Source: Phaeovulum molybdatiresistens
GTDB taxonomy: Bacteria; Pseudomonadota; Alphaproteobacteria; Rhodobacterales; Rhodobacteraceae
Assembly: GCF_023544865.1 (NCBI RefSeq)
Contig: NZ_JAMJFX010000001.1
Location: 1-64,000, forward strand
Reading direction: 5' to 3'
DNA: 64,000 bases
The notes beneath the pieces were generated by a model, which saw only the letters and a list, made by a program, of their open reading frames with translations, had not been told where the DNA came from and ran no database searches. This document shows positions 1 through 8,773 of the stretch, piece after piece. Numbering within the stretch: the first letter of the stretch is position 1; each line of letters opens with the position of its first letter. Both the position numbers and the translations under genes were made by a program.

Positions 1-93
1 GCAACGACACCTCACATCAAACGGTCGATCAACTCACAACGACGCCATTCGGGTCGAGCCCTGTTACGGCATCTCCGCGCAAGGGCCGCGCGC

Positions 94-774
94 CTAGATC
101 GCGGCGTCGGGCAAGGGCGCGCGCAGATCCGGCCCCTGGGCGCGGCTGGAATTCACCGCGACCCCGACGCGATGGGCCACCAGCCTGCCCACGGGCGGCG
201 GCTGCATCAGACGCGCGGCGCCGGGCCCCGCCTCGCCCAGCCATTTCGCCCAGGCACCGGGGTCCAGGATCAGGGGCGCGCGGTCGTGGATATGCGCGAT
301 ATCGGGGCCCGAAGGCGTGGTCAGGATGGCGCAGGCGGTCAGGTGCTGATCGCCCCGGTCCCAATCCTGCCAGATGCCGGCAAAGACCATCGGCGCGCCA
401 TCGGCGCGGGTCACATACCAGGGCAGGCGCGCGCCACCCGCGGCCTTGTGCCATTCGTAAAACCCGTCCGCCGGGATCAGGCAGCGCCGTTCGCGCACTG
501 CCGCGCGGAAAGCGGGCTTTTGCGCCACGCTTTCGGACCGCGCATTGATCAACAGCGGCCCGCCGCCGGGCGTGTCATACCAGTGCGGGACAAAGCCCCA
601 GCGCATCGCGCGCAACCGCCGGCCGCCGTCCGGCCCATCGGCGGTGCAGACCGCCACCTGCTGGGTCGGGCAGACATTGTAGCGCGCGCCATCCGGCACG
701 TCGTTTGAGGGCACCGCCGCAAAGATCCCCGCCATGGTCTGCACCGGCAGCGTGATCGCGAATCGTCCGCACAT
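94..774 (-). CDS. SRAP-family abasic-site DNA-protein crosslinking protein (YedK/HMCES-like)
   Basis: This 226-residue protein matches the SOS response-associated peptidase family. Family members bind abasic sites in single-stranded DNA and form a covalent thiazolidine crosslink through the N-terminal cysteine, which shields the lesion. The protein begins MCGRF, so Cys2 would become the N-terminal nucleophile once Met1 is removed. The other family residues are visible: NARSE near 77-81, the glutamate of FYEW near 107, and the HDR motif near 163-165. Length is normal for the family. The ATG at 774 is chosen because Cys must directly follow Met. The gene stands alone, with 93 bases of featureless sequence before the window edge and a divergent gene starting at 922. 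Function in the cytoplasm is inferred from the family. Confidence 0.93.
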   Translation of the reverse strand: MCGRFAITLPVQTMAGIFAAVPSNDVPDGARYNVCPTQQVAVCTADGPDGGRRLRAMRWGFVPHWYDTPGGGPLLINARSESVAQKPAFRAAVRERRCLIPADGFYEWHKAAGGARLPWYVTRADGAPMVFAGIWQDWDRGDQHLTACAILTTPSGPDIAHIHDRAPLILDPGAWAKWLGEAGPGAARLMQPPPVGRLVAHRVGVAVNSSRAQGPDLRAPLPDAAI

Positions 775-921
775 CCCTGGCCCCTTCCCCTTGCCGCGCC
801 CCCCGCCGTTCCATCCTGCCGCAGCCGCACCGCCCGCGCCAGCCCACCACCCGGCGCGGGCTTTGACCTGTCACGGCGAATGGCCTAAAGATCGCCCGGT
901 AACGATTGGCAAGGAGCGGCA

Positions 922-2316
922 ATGCCCCCGCACGAGTGTTCCCCCGATGCCGCGGGCGATGCCCCCCCTGTGACAGGGGATGGCGGGGCGACGGGCTGGC
1001 TTGATCCGGCCCTGCTGGGCGATATCGACGCCTGGGACCTGCAGCGCGCGGGCGACTGGCTGCGCTTTCAGGCCCGCCTGGCCGGGGCGCCCGGGGGCGC
1101 GCGGCGCTATCTGCGCCCGGTGACCGGCGGCGGGATCGTGGCGGAAACCGGGGGCGCGGTGCTGGGCCTGTTCGGGCTTGGCGGCGGGCGTCATGCCACC
1201 ACCTTCCCCGGCGCGCCGGCCTTTGCCCATCATGTCGTGACCGCCCCCCCGCCCGACCCGGATGAGCCGGACCGGATCCTGCGCAACCTGCGCGAAACAT
1301 CGGGGGAAAGCGCGCTGGCCGACGCGCTGCTGGGCGCGCGCCATGCGGGTTTTCGCGCGCTGCCGCTGATCGTGAGCGGGCATGATATGATCGCGCCCGC
1401 CCCGGTTGGCGCGGCGGGGCCGGACCTTCTGGCGCAACCGCTGGCCGCGCTGGCCGACCGGCTGGACCGGCTGGCGGCGCTGGCGCGCGCGCTGAACCGT
1501 CCCGCGCGGCTGCTGGCGCTGCGCGTGGCCCCCGGCCCCGATCAGGCGCCCGGCGATGCCGATGCCTTTCACCGTGCCGCGCTGGCACAGCTGGATGCGA
1601 TCGCGGCGCAGCTGGCGGGACGCAATCTGGGGCGGACGCGCTTTCTGGCGGTGGCCGATTGCGGCACCTGGTGGCAGCATGACGCAGCCGCGAACCGCGC
1701 CGCGATCGAAGGGATGCACCGGCTGATCCTGCGCCCGGGTGTGCATCAGCTGATCGTGGCGGCACCGGGCTATATGTTCGCGCAGGACGATCTGGGCCAG
1801 CCCACACCGCAGGCCCAGGCCGCCCGCGCCGCGATCGAGGCCCATGCCCTGGACGCCGATCTGGCCCGAAAGGACTGGGCCTGCCCGCTGCTGTGCCTGG
1901 CGGAACGCCACGACGGGGTGATCCGCGCCACCTTCAAGACGCTGGGGCCGCTGCGGATCGACCCGGCCGACCCGTTCGACGCAGGCCCCGCGGCGGGCTT
2001 TGCGCTTGCGGGCACCGGGGCCGGGATCGCCTCGGTCACGCTGGCGCCCGATGATCCGGGCGCGGTGCTGATCCGCCCCGATGGGCCGCTGCTGCCCAGC
2101 CCCGGCGCGACAGAATTGCGGCTGGATTACGCGACCGGCGGGCCGCCCCGTGCGCGCCACACCTTTGCCGGCCCCGGCGGGGGCTTTGGCCCCGCCTGCG
2201 GCGCGCTGCGCGACGACTGGTCCGCGCCTGCGCCGGATTCCGGAACCAGCCCCGGTGCCGCGGGCGGAACGCTGCACCGCTGGGCGCTGCCCGCAAGCCT
2301 TGTGATCCGCGGATGA
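922..2316 (+). CDS. Conserved hypothetical protein, possibly SGNH-esterase-like, upstream of a sulfatase
   Basis: This is a 464-residue protein that I do not recognise with confidence. It has no signal peptide or membrane segment. The middle part has a hydrolase-like look: a segment at about 115-310 contains SGHDM, an alternating beta/alpha pattern, and a line ending FLAVADCGTWW, weakly recalling sialate O-acetylesterase/SGNH-type folds. The C-terminal 100 residues are rich in Gly and Pro and look like a beta-sandwich. The ATG at 922 follows an AAGGAG ribosome binding site at normal spacing. The next gene, a calcium-repeat sulfatase, starts 39 bases downstream on the same strand, so the two are probably co-transcribed. 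An accessory role in modifying surface or host polysaccharide would fit, but that is inference only. Confidence 0.75.
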   Translation: MPPHECSPDAAGDAPPVTGDGGATGWLDPALLGDIDAWDLQRAGDWLRFQARLAGAPGGARRYLRPVTGGGIVAETGGAVLGLFGLGGGRHATTFPGAPAFAHHVVTAPPPDPDEPDRILRNLRETSGESALADALLGARHAGFRALPLIVSGHDMIAPAPVGAAGPDLLAQPLAALADRLDRLAALARALNRPARLLALRVAPGPDQAPGDADAFHRAALAQLDAIAAQLAGRNLGRTRFLAVADCGTWWQHDAAANRAAIEGMHRLILRPGVHQLIVAAPGYMFAQDDLGQPTPQAQAARAAIEAHALDADLARKDWACPLLCLAERHDGVIRATFKTLGPLRIDPADPFDAGPAAGFALAGTGAGIASVTLAPDDPGAVLIRPDGPLLPSPGATELRLDYATGGPPRARHTFAGPGGGFGPACGALRDDWSAPAPDSGTSPGAAGGTLHRWALPASLVIRG

Positions 2317-2355
2317 TCATGCGCCGCCCCACCCCCCTTCGCAGGAGCCACGATC

Positions 2356-4662
2356 ATGGCCTTTGACCGCGAAACGATCCGCACCGACAACATCTGCCTG
2401 ATCTGGGTCGATGACATGATCGACATCTTCACGTGGCGCGATGCCTTCGGGGTGACGATCCAGACCCCCAATATCGACCGGCTGATGGCGCAGGGGGTGC
2501 GCTTTGCCAATACCTATGCCACTGTGCCGCTGTGCGCCCCCTGCCGGGCGGAAATCGCCACCGGCCTGTCGCCCTATCGCACGGGGCTGGTCGATCTGAA
2601 CCGCTTCTGGCGCGATGTGATGCCGCCTGAACGCGCCTGGGCCTATGACCTGCGCCGCGCGGGGTTTTACAATTTCACCACCGGCAAGGTGGACAGCAAT
2701 TACAAACCCATGCCCGAGGCCTATCGCCGCATCCTGTTCCACGAAGAGCCCGAGGCATCCGACCGGGGCCGGCGCCGGGGCGTCAAGGACTATCTGGGCG
2801 GCAAGGGGCCGGGCATCGCCGGGATCAACCATCCCGATGACGACGGGTCGCAGGATGACCGCTTCTATGACTATTGGGTGGCGCAAAATGCCATCGACCA
2901 CCTGAAACGCGCCGATCCGGCCCGGCGCCACCTGATCCAGCTGGGCTTCAAGCACCCGCATATGAACCTGGAATGTCCCGACCGGTTCTACCAAATGTAT
3001 GATCCGGCCGCGATCCGCTGGCCCTCGATCGCCGCGCCCGAGGATTTTCACGGCCCCCAACCCGGCTTTGCCGTCTATGAGGCCGCCTATATCGCCAATG
3101 GCAACTGGACCCCGGAAAAAGCCGGGGATGAGGGCTGGCGCCAGGTCGTGCGGGCCTATTTCGCGGCCTGTTCGCATGTCGATCACGAAATCGGCCGGTT
3201 TCTTGATGCGCTCGCGGCATCGCCCCTGGGCGGCAATACCACCGTGATCTTCCTGTCCGACAACGGCTTCAACCTGGGCAATCACGACAGTTTCCACAAG
3301 ATGAGCCAGTGGGACAGCGCCGCCCACGTGCCGCTGTGCATCTGGAACCCGCGGATGACGGCCGGGCAGGTCGTCGATCTGCCGGTTTCGCTGCACAACC
3401 TGCCCTGCACGATCCTGGACCTGGCCGGCCTGCCGCGCCGGGCGGACTGGGTGTCGGGGCAAAGCCTGCTGCCGCTGATCGACGACAGTTTCGGCAGCTA
3501 TGACCGGACAAAATCGCCCGTCACCTCGGTCTTTGGCACGCTGTCGGTGCGCCCCACGGCGCCCGATCTGTGCCACCTGCGCTATTTCCGTTATCCGAAC
3601 GGGGAGGAACATGTCTATGACATCGTGGCCGACCCCGGCGAGACGCAGAACCTGGCCGAGACTGCGCCGCTGGACCGGCTGCGCGACGAACTGGTCCGTG
3701 GCGCGCTGGATCTGGGGCTGGATCTGCGCGGGCATGAAAACCCCGCTGCGGGCGTCAATGCGATGCTGGCGGTCGATGGCTCGGTCGTGCTGGCGGGCGG
3801 CGCGGGGGACAACCACTACTGGGCCTATGGGGCGGCTGCGGAAAACATCAGCGAAACCGCCGATGGCGGGCATGATGTGCTGTGGTATCTGGGCGGGCCC
3901 GACGATTTCACCCTGCACATGCCCCCCCATGTCGAGGAACTGCGCATCGCCACCGTCGTCGCCCGCACCGAAGGCACCACCCCCCGCGCAGGCAAGACGC
4001 TGCGCATCGTGGCCCATCCCGACAGCCCGTTCCGGTTCGAAACCTCGGAACGCGTGGCGGTGCATGTGGTGGGGTCGAACGGCGATGATGTGATGACCGG
4101 CCCGAAATACGGCGGCGCCACATTCTTCGGCGGCGAGGGCGATGACCTGTTGATCGCCACCGGCAAGCGGCCCAAGGATCGCCACGCCTTTTACGGCGGA
4201 TCGGGCAATGACACGCTGATCGGCGGGCGCGGCAATGACACGCTGCAGGGCGGCGCGGGCGATGACCTGATCCGCGGCGGCACCGGGCGCAACCTGATCC
4301 ACGCCGGCCCCGGCAATGACGTGATCGAGGATGGCGAGGGCGCGTCCGAAATTCACACAGGCCCGGGGCGCAACCGGATCACCCTGGCCGAGGGCGACCA
4401 CCGGCTGCACATCGGCCCCGGCCCCAACCGCATCACCGCCGGCCCCGGGGCGAAACGGCTGGAACTGGATTACGGCGCCACGGTAGCGCTGACCGGCTGG
4501 GACCCCGCGCAGCGCTATGACCTGACCCGCTGGCCCGCCCGCCCCGACCTGCGCCCCCTGCCCGAGGGCGGCGTGATGCTGTCGCACGGCACATCCTGCC
4601 TGATCATTACCGACGCCCCCGAGGGCACGGATATCCTGCGCCAGGTCGAGATGCGGGGCTAG
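2356..4662 (+). CDS. Type I sulfatase with C-terminal RTX-like calcium-binding repeats
   Basis: A 768-residue sulfatase-family hydrolase. The N-terminal alkaline-phosphatase-like domain (about 1-450) carries the metal-binding pair DD near 19-20 and the formylglycine signature C60-A-P-C-R64, in which Cys60 would be oxidised to formylglycine. A second metal motif, SDNGFNLGNHD, lies near residue 299. From about 573 to 665 there are several nonapeptide-type repeats of the GGxGxDxLxG form, such as GGSGNDTLIGG and GGAGDDLIRGG. These repeats bind calcium and are typical of proteins exported by type I secretion. There is no N-terminal signal peptide, which agrees with C-terminal-signal export. The ATG at 2356 follows a GGAG site. 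The gene ends 6 bases from a convergent glycosyltransferase. Substrate is unknown; sulfated polysaccharide is the obvious guess. Confidence 0.92.
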   Translation: MAFDRETIRTDNICLIWVDDMIDIFTWRDAFGVTIQTPNIDRLMAQGVRFANTYATVPLCAPCRAEIATGLSPYRTGLVDLNRFWRDVMPPERAWAYDLRRAGFYNFTTGKVDSNYKPMPEAYRRILFHEEPEASDRGRRRGVKDYLGGKGPGIAGINHPDDDGSQDDRFYDYWVAQNAIDHLKRADPARRHLIQLGFKHPHMNLECPDRFYQMYDPAAIRWPSIAAPEDFHGPQPGFAVYEAAYIANGNWTPEKAGDEGWRQVVRAYFAACSHVDHEIGRFLDALAASPLGGNTTVIFLSDNGFNLGNHDSFHKMSQWDSAAHVPLCIWNPRMTAGQVVDLPVSLHNLPCTILDLAGLPRRADWVSGQSLLPLIDDSFGSYDRTKSPVTSVFGTLSVRPTAPDLCHLRYFRYPNGEEHVYDIVADPGETQNLAETAPLDRLRDELVRGALDLGLDLRGHENPAAGVNAMLAVDGSVVLAGGAGDNHYWAYGAAAENISETADGGHDVLWYLGGPDDFTLHMPPHVEELRIATVVARTEGTTPRAGKTLRIVAHPDSPFRFETSERVAVHVVGSNGDDVMTGPKYGGATFFGGEGDDLLIATGKRPKDRHAFYGGSGNDTLIGGRGNDTLQGGAGDDLIRGGTGRNLIHAGPGNDVIEDGEGASEIHTGPGRNRITLAEGDHRLHIGPGPNRITAGPGAKRLELDYGATVALTGWDPAQRYDLTRWPARPDLRPLPEGGVMLSHGTSCLIITDAPEGTDILRQVEMRG

Positions 4663-4668
4663 CGGGGG

Positions 4669-5886
4669 TCAGTCATTCCCGCGCCAGCGGCGGCGGGGGT
4701 AAAGCCGGATCCGCCGCGGATGGCTGCGCAGGGGCAAATCGGCCAGCGACTCGCCCGGGCGCTGGACCTCATACATATCCGCGCCCAGTCGCGCACCGAT
4801 CGCGCGCAGACGGCTGCGCAGCTCTTCCCGGGGTGTCTCGGTCCAGGGAGCAGGGTCCGCGATCAGGCCAAGATCGGCCAGTTGCCGCCCAGCCTGCGGA
4901 AAATCGGCGACCCCGAACACCGACAAGGCCGATCGGCGCACACCCGCAGGCGACCAGCCCATCGGTCGGGCATTGATCACCGCGACCTGGCCTGCGCCAA
5001 ATCTGGTCAGCTGGCCCGCCTGCAAGAACACCTCGGGCGCGGGGCGGCGCTGGAACAGCACCACGCGCTGATGTGCGCGCACCACCAGTGCCACCAGATG
5101 GAAGGCCGATCCATCGACGCCCGCGATGACCTCGGCGGCCTTGTATTGCGCGATCTGGTCTTCCATGCTGTGGTGCTGCGGATGATAGGGCACGAAGCCC
5201 TCGGCCTGCAAAAGCTGTTCCAGCCGGTCTTCCTCGATCAGACTGCCGTGGGGATGATCCAGCCCGGTGCGCGAGATATATATCTTCCTGTGCCCCTTGG
5301 GCGCGATATCCGCGGCAAAACGATCATGGATCATCGCGCGGTATTCCGGTGTCGCCTCCATTAGCGTCAGCGCGCCACAGCCCTGCATCGGCACCACGAC
5401 CTGACCCAGACGCAGCGGCCCATCCGCTTTCAGCAAGGGGGGCATCTTCCAACCGCACAAGGCCATGAACCGGCCAAGCATGTCCTCGATCCGTGCCAGA
5501 TCGGCACCGGGCTGATGCAGAACGATCGCCCCATCGTAGCTGTCGGGGGCATGGTGCAGGTGCCACAGCCGGGCCGTCGTCTCCAGCAGAAAATGGCCGA
5601 ATTGTGGGTGGTAATGGCCAAGGAACAGATAGCGCCCATTGCGGCGTTCGGACACCTGGGCAGGAAACGGGGGGAAGCGGGTGGCGCGATTGGTCGCGGA
5701 ATGCCAGCCCTGTGCCAAAGGCACCGGCTGCCCCGCCTGATCGAAAAGCCCCGCGTCCACCACCCAAGGGGTTCGTTGCCGAAGCGCGGGCACCAGAACC
5801 GCGTCCGCAAGCCGCAACACCTGATCGGCAATGCTGCGGTCCGGGTGCAATACCAGCTTTTCCGGCATCTGCGCCTGCCCCGTCAT
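4669..5886 (-). CDS. Glycosyltransferase family 61 protein (first copy)
   Basis: A 405-residue member of the GT61 (DUF563) family. The core motif YISRTGL near the middle, followed by a YHPQ stretch, the IAQYKAAEVIAG segment and the GSAFHL motif, matches the other GT61 gene at 9696-10814, so the two are paralogues. No signal peptide or membrane segment is seen, so it is probably cytoplasmic and acts on nucleotide-sugar donors. The frame stays open upstream to 5979, but the ATG at 5886 is preferred because a GAGG ribosome binding site lies 8 bases upstream and the start then falls 10 bases after the stop of the preceding gene. It is the last gene of a five-gene minus-strand glycosyltransferase run. 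Donor and acceptor sugars cannot be told. Confidence 0.9.
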   Translation of the reverse strand: MTGQAQMPEKLVLHPDRSIADQVLRLADAVLVPALRQRTPWVVDAGLFDQAGQPVPLAQGWHSATNRATRFPPFPAQVSERRNGRYLFLGHYHPQFGHFLLETTARLWHLHHAPDSYDGAIVLHQPGADLARIEDMLGRFMALCGWKMPPLLKADGPLRLGQVVVPMQGCGALTLMEATPEYRAMIHDRFAADIAPKGHRKIYISRTGLDHPHGSLIEEDRLEQLLQAEGFVPYHPQHHSMEDQIAQYKAAEVIAGVDGSAFHLVALVVRAHQRVVLFQRRPAPEVFLQAGQLTRFGAGQVAVINARPMGWSPAGVRRSALSVFGVADFPQAGRQLADLGLIADPAPWTETPREELRSRLRAIGARLGADMYEVQRPGESLADLPLRSHPRRIRLYPRRRWRGND

Positions 5887-5896
5887 GACAGGCACC

Positions 5897-6907
5897 TCAG
5901 CCAAGGCCCAGCCGCGCCACAATGCCCGCCCAATCCGGGCTTTGGCGCATGCGCGCGGCCTTGGCCTTGTGGATGGCAAAGGATTGCGCGTGCATTTCGG
6001 CCAGTTGCGGATCGGCCTTCAGCTCCTCATAAATCCGCCGTGTGGCGGGGCGCATCGTGGCAAAGCGCGGTTCGGGGTCACCGGCGCCGTTATAGCCCTG
6101 CCAATACCGATGGCTGCGTTGCAGGCGGTCCAGCCCCATGGCATCGCCCCGGTCCAGCTTGACCAGAAACGCCTCGGCCGATTTGATCGCATAGTGATTG
6201 AACTGGGCCAGATCGGTGCTGGTCATCGCCTCGATGGCCTTGTCCTTGCCATCGGTAAAGTCCGGCCCCAGCACATTGGCGCTGCCGTCGATCCAGACAT
6301 GACCCGCGCGCAAAAACCCCTTCATCAAGGGGCGATGATTGCGGCGCAGGTCAAAAGGCACGTCGTTGCGATACATCGTCTTGATCGCGTTCATCAAGAC
6401 CCGGCCCTCGGCCCGCGCCTTTGCATAGCCCTTGCTGAGCTGGGTGAATTGTTCGGCAACAGGGCGATCCTGCAAGGTCAGGATGCCCGCGCTGGAAAAC
6501 GGTGTGCTGGTGAAGGATACCGCATCAAAGCGACCCGCGCGGTCCTGTGCGGCGGCCATGAAATCATCCAGATGACCTTCGCCCGGGAAGATCTGCAGCA
6601 ACTCATCGGCATCGGTGTGATAGATCCAGTCGGCATCGCGATAGATGTTGAACATCCGCGCATAGCGCAGCGCCATCACATGCCAGTTGCCCCGGTCGGG
6701 CATCAGGGCTTTGGGGTTGGGGCGGTGATAGACCGGCACGATCCGTTCCAGCCGGTCCAGCATCCGGTCGGTCAGGTCGTCGCAGTCATTGGTGAAGACC
6801 AGGATCCCGTCCACGCCCAGCGCCAGATAATGCGCCACCCATTCCAGTACATAGGGCCCTTCGTTCTTCATCGTCGCAACGATCAGAACCTTTTCACCAA
6901 GCATCAT
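5897..6907 (-). CDS. GT2-like glycosyltransferase (Glyco_tranf_2_4 type)
   Basis: A 336-residue protein of the glycosyltransferase family 2-like group whose members begin with a VIVATMKNEGPYVLEW-type strand. Near the middle, DADEL supplies the DxD metal/nucleotide-sugar motif. The first of two adjacent ATG codons at 6907 and 6904 is used; an AAGGGG site lies about 11 bases upstream. The frame remains open to 7078, but that extension is Arg- and Gly-rich and overlaps the previous gene. The N-terminal half resembles the next upstream protein (6948-8768): both share MKxE, an F/YTNDC segment and a DADE motif, so they probably arose by duplication. It lies 10 bases upstream of the first GT61 gene and is likely co-transcribed with it. 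The sugar transferred is unknown. Confidence 0.88.
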   Translation of the reverse strand: MMLGEKVLIVATMKNEGPYVLEWVAHYLALGVDGILVFTNDCDDLTDRMLDRLERIVPVYHRPNPKALMPDRGNWHVMALRYARMFNIYRDADWIYHTDADELLQIFPGEGHLDDFMAAAQDRAGRFDAVSFTSTPFSSAGILTLQDRPVAEQFTQLSKGYAKARAEGRVLMNAIKTMYRNDVPFDLRRNHRPLMKGFLRAGHVWIDGSANVLGPDFTDGKDKAIEAMTSTDLAQFNHYAIKSAEAFLVKLDRGDAMGLDRLQRSHRYWQGYNGAGDPEPRFATMRPATRRIYEELKADPQLAEMHAQSFAIHKAKAARMRQSPDWAGIVARLGLG

Positions 6908-6947
6908 CGCACCAAACCCCTTGCACCGGCGCCGTGGCGCCGCGTTC

Positions 6948-8768
6948 CTATGCCTGTTCCGCCCCGCGCCCCACCGGGTCGCGTCGATAGACCCAGCCTG
7001 CCGGCGCGTCCTCTGCGCCCCCCCGCCGCAGGCCGGCGTCGGACAGTAGCCTGTCCCAGTTGGCCAGCCCCTGTTCACTTGCGCCCTCGGGCAGCAGGAT
7101 CACGCGGCGCAGGAGCGCAAGCCAGTCGGGCCGCACCATCGCCGCCTCCAGCGCGCAGGCAGACAGGCGCAGAACGTCGGGGCGGAAATCGGCCAGGCAG
7201 TGCGCCAGCCCCCGCGCGCCGCTGGCCGGATCATCCCCTGCCAGCACCAGCGGGCCCGTGGCATGGCGCAGCCGGTCCGACAGGCCGTTCTGCGCGCCCA
7301 CCTGGCGGGAAAAGGCAATCAGATCGGCGCGCGCGCCTTGCACCATCGCCTGCAGCCCCGGATGGGCGCGCAAGCCCATCATCGCGACCAGACCAAAACC
7401 GCCCGTCGCCTCCAGCAGCCGCGCGCAGCCTTCGGTCTGGGCGGCGATGTAACGCGCGGCGCGGCGTTCGAACTTGCCCGCGCGCAGCGCCTCCAGCGCG
7501 TCGGGGGCGAACAGACGCGGATCGGCGGGCACGGTGATGCCGCGGTTGTCCACCTGTTCCAGCGCCACCGGCAGACCGAAATCAACCGGGCCGGGCAGAA
7601 AGGGGCTGCCAGCAAGATCGCCGAATTCCTCGGACGGTTTGGTGCGCCGCTCCGCGATGGGGCGGGCGCGCGCGCGCTTTTCGACATCGGACATCAGCGC
7701 CGCGATCTTCAGCGGATCGCGCGGCTGCGGCGGCTTGGCGGTGACCTGGGTGATCGGCACCTGGCCCGCGGCCAGCAGCCCCGCCTTCAACTCGGCATAG
7801 GCCTCGGTCTGCTTGTATTCGGCCAGCCGCGCCTCAACCCGGTCCAGCGCCGCATAATGCAGCCGCGCCAGCACCGGATCGGCCAACAGCTGCGCCATGA
7901 TATCGCGCCGCCGCGCGGCATGGCGCAGAATCTTGTCGTCGCGCACCTCATTGCGGTCCTGCAGCGCCCAGTAATCGGCGTTGTATTTGTCTTTCTTGTT
8001 GTTGACGTTGCCGCGGAACTTGCGGATCGCATAGCTGTCCACCGATTTCACCGCATAATGGTTCAGCTGCGCCCAGTCATAGCCCAGCGTGCGCCGGATC
8101 GACCGCCAGCCGCGAAAGCGGAAGTAATCCTCCATCGGCTGACCCGATCCGTTCAGCCAATGCACCTGATCGGGAAAGCCGGTGTCGATGTGCTTGTTGC
8201 GGATCTTGGGGCGGTGGATGCCCAGCTTCCAGTATTCGGGGTCGTATTTGAACAGCGTCTTGACGCCCCAGCCCATGCGCCACAGCGGCGGGGCTGCATA
8301 CAGATATTGCTCGGTCACCGGGTCGCGCGACCAGTCCACCACAAATCCCGACCCAAAGATGCGCCAGGTGATGACGATACCATTGGCCCCGCGCGCCACC
8401 GCATCATCCAGCATCCCGTCGATCGTGCCCGAGGGGTGGTTGATGCACAGGAATTCATCGGCATCGAACACCATCACCCAATCGGCCGCCGCCACCAGCG
8501 GCTCGGCCTCGGCATGGGCCAGCGCCGAGGGCTGGGGCTTGATCCCCGCAGGGATCACATTGTGACGGTGATAGCCCAGGCCCAGTTCCTCAAGGCGCTG
8601 CAGCATCTCGACCGTGCCGTCGGTGCAGTCGTTGGTGTAGACAAGGATATCGGTAAACCCCACGGCCAGATGATGGGCGAACCATTCCAGCAGGAACGGC
8701 GCCTCATCCTTCATCATCGACACCGCCATCACGGTGCCGTGCGGGCTTGAATGCCGGGCCAGCGCCAT
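6948..8768 (-). CDS. GT2-like glycosyltransferase with extra C-terminal domain
   Basis: A 606-residue protein. The first 320 residues are a GT2-like domain resembling its neighbour at 5897-6907, with MKDEAPFLLEW, a YTNDCTDG segment and FDADEF as the DxD motif. After a charged linker, the C-terminal portion of about 250 residues is not one I recognise. It is Ala/Leu-rich, starts with predicted helices and has alternating strands near the end (PLVLAGDD, VILLPEGA), so it could be a second Rossmann-like or FkbM-like domain. That assignment is weak. The ATG at 8768 is chosen because it lies 5 bases after the stop of the upstream gene with GGAAGA before it; an open extension to 8864 overlaps that gene. 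Part of the minus-strand glycosyltransferase run. Confidence 0.87.
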   Translation of the reverse strand: MALARHSSPHGTVMAVSMMKDEAPFLLEWFAHHLAVGFTDILVYTNDCTDGTVEMLQRLEELGLGYHRHNVIPAGIKPQPSALAHAEAEPLVAAADWVMVFDADEFLCINHPSGTIDGMLDDAVARGANGIVITWRIFGSGFVVDWSRDPVTEQYLYAAPPLWRMGWGVKTLFKYDPEYWKLGIHRPKIRNKHIDTGFPDQVHWLNGSGQPMEDYFRFRGWRSIRRTLGYDWAQLNHYAVKSVDSYAIRKFRGNVNNKKDKYNADYWALQDRNEVRDDKILRHAARRRDIMAQLLADPVLARLHYAALDRVEARLAEYKQTEAYAELKAGLLAAGQVPITQVTAKPPQPRDPLKIAALMSDVEKRARARPIAERRTKPSEEFGDLAGSPFLPGPVDFGLPVALEQVDNRGITVPADPRLFAPDALEALRAGKFERRAARYIAAQTEGCARLLEATGGFGLVAMMGLRAHPGLQAMVQGARADLIAFSRQVGAQNGLSDRLRHATGPLVLAGDDPASGARGLAHCLADFRPDVLRLSACALEAAMVRPDWLALLRRVILLPEGASEQGLANWDRLLSDAGLRRGGAEDAPAGWVYRRDPVGRGAEQA

Positions 8769-8773
8769 CGGGC

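Noticed and set aside
2317..4587. Long open frame of about 750 codons on the minus strand opposite the sulfatase gene
   Set aside because: It is a GC-rich antisense shadow. Its protein is low in complexity and rich in Gly, Ala, His and Gln, with no recognisable domain, while the plus-strand sulfatase has clear motifs.
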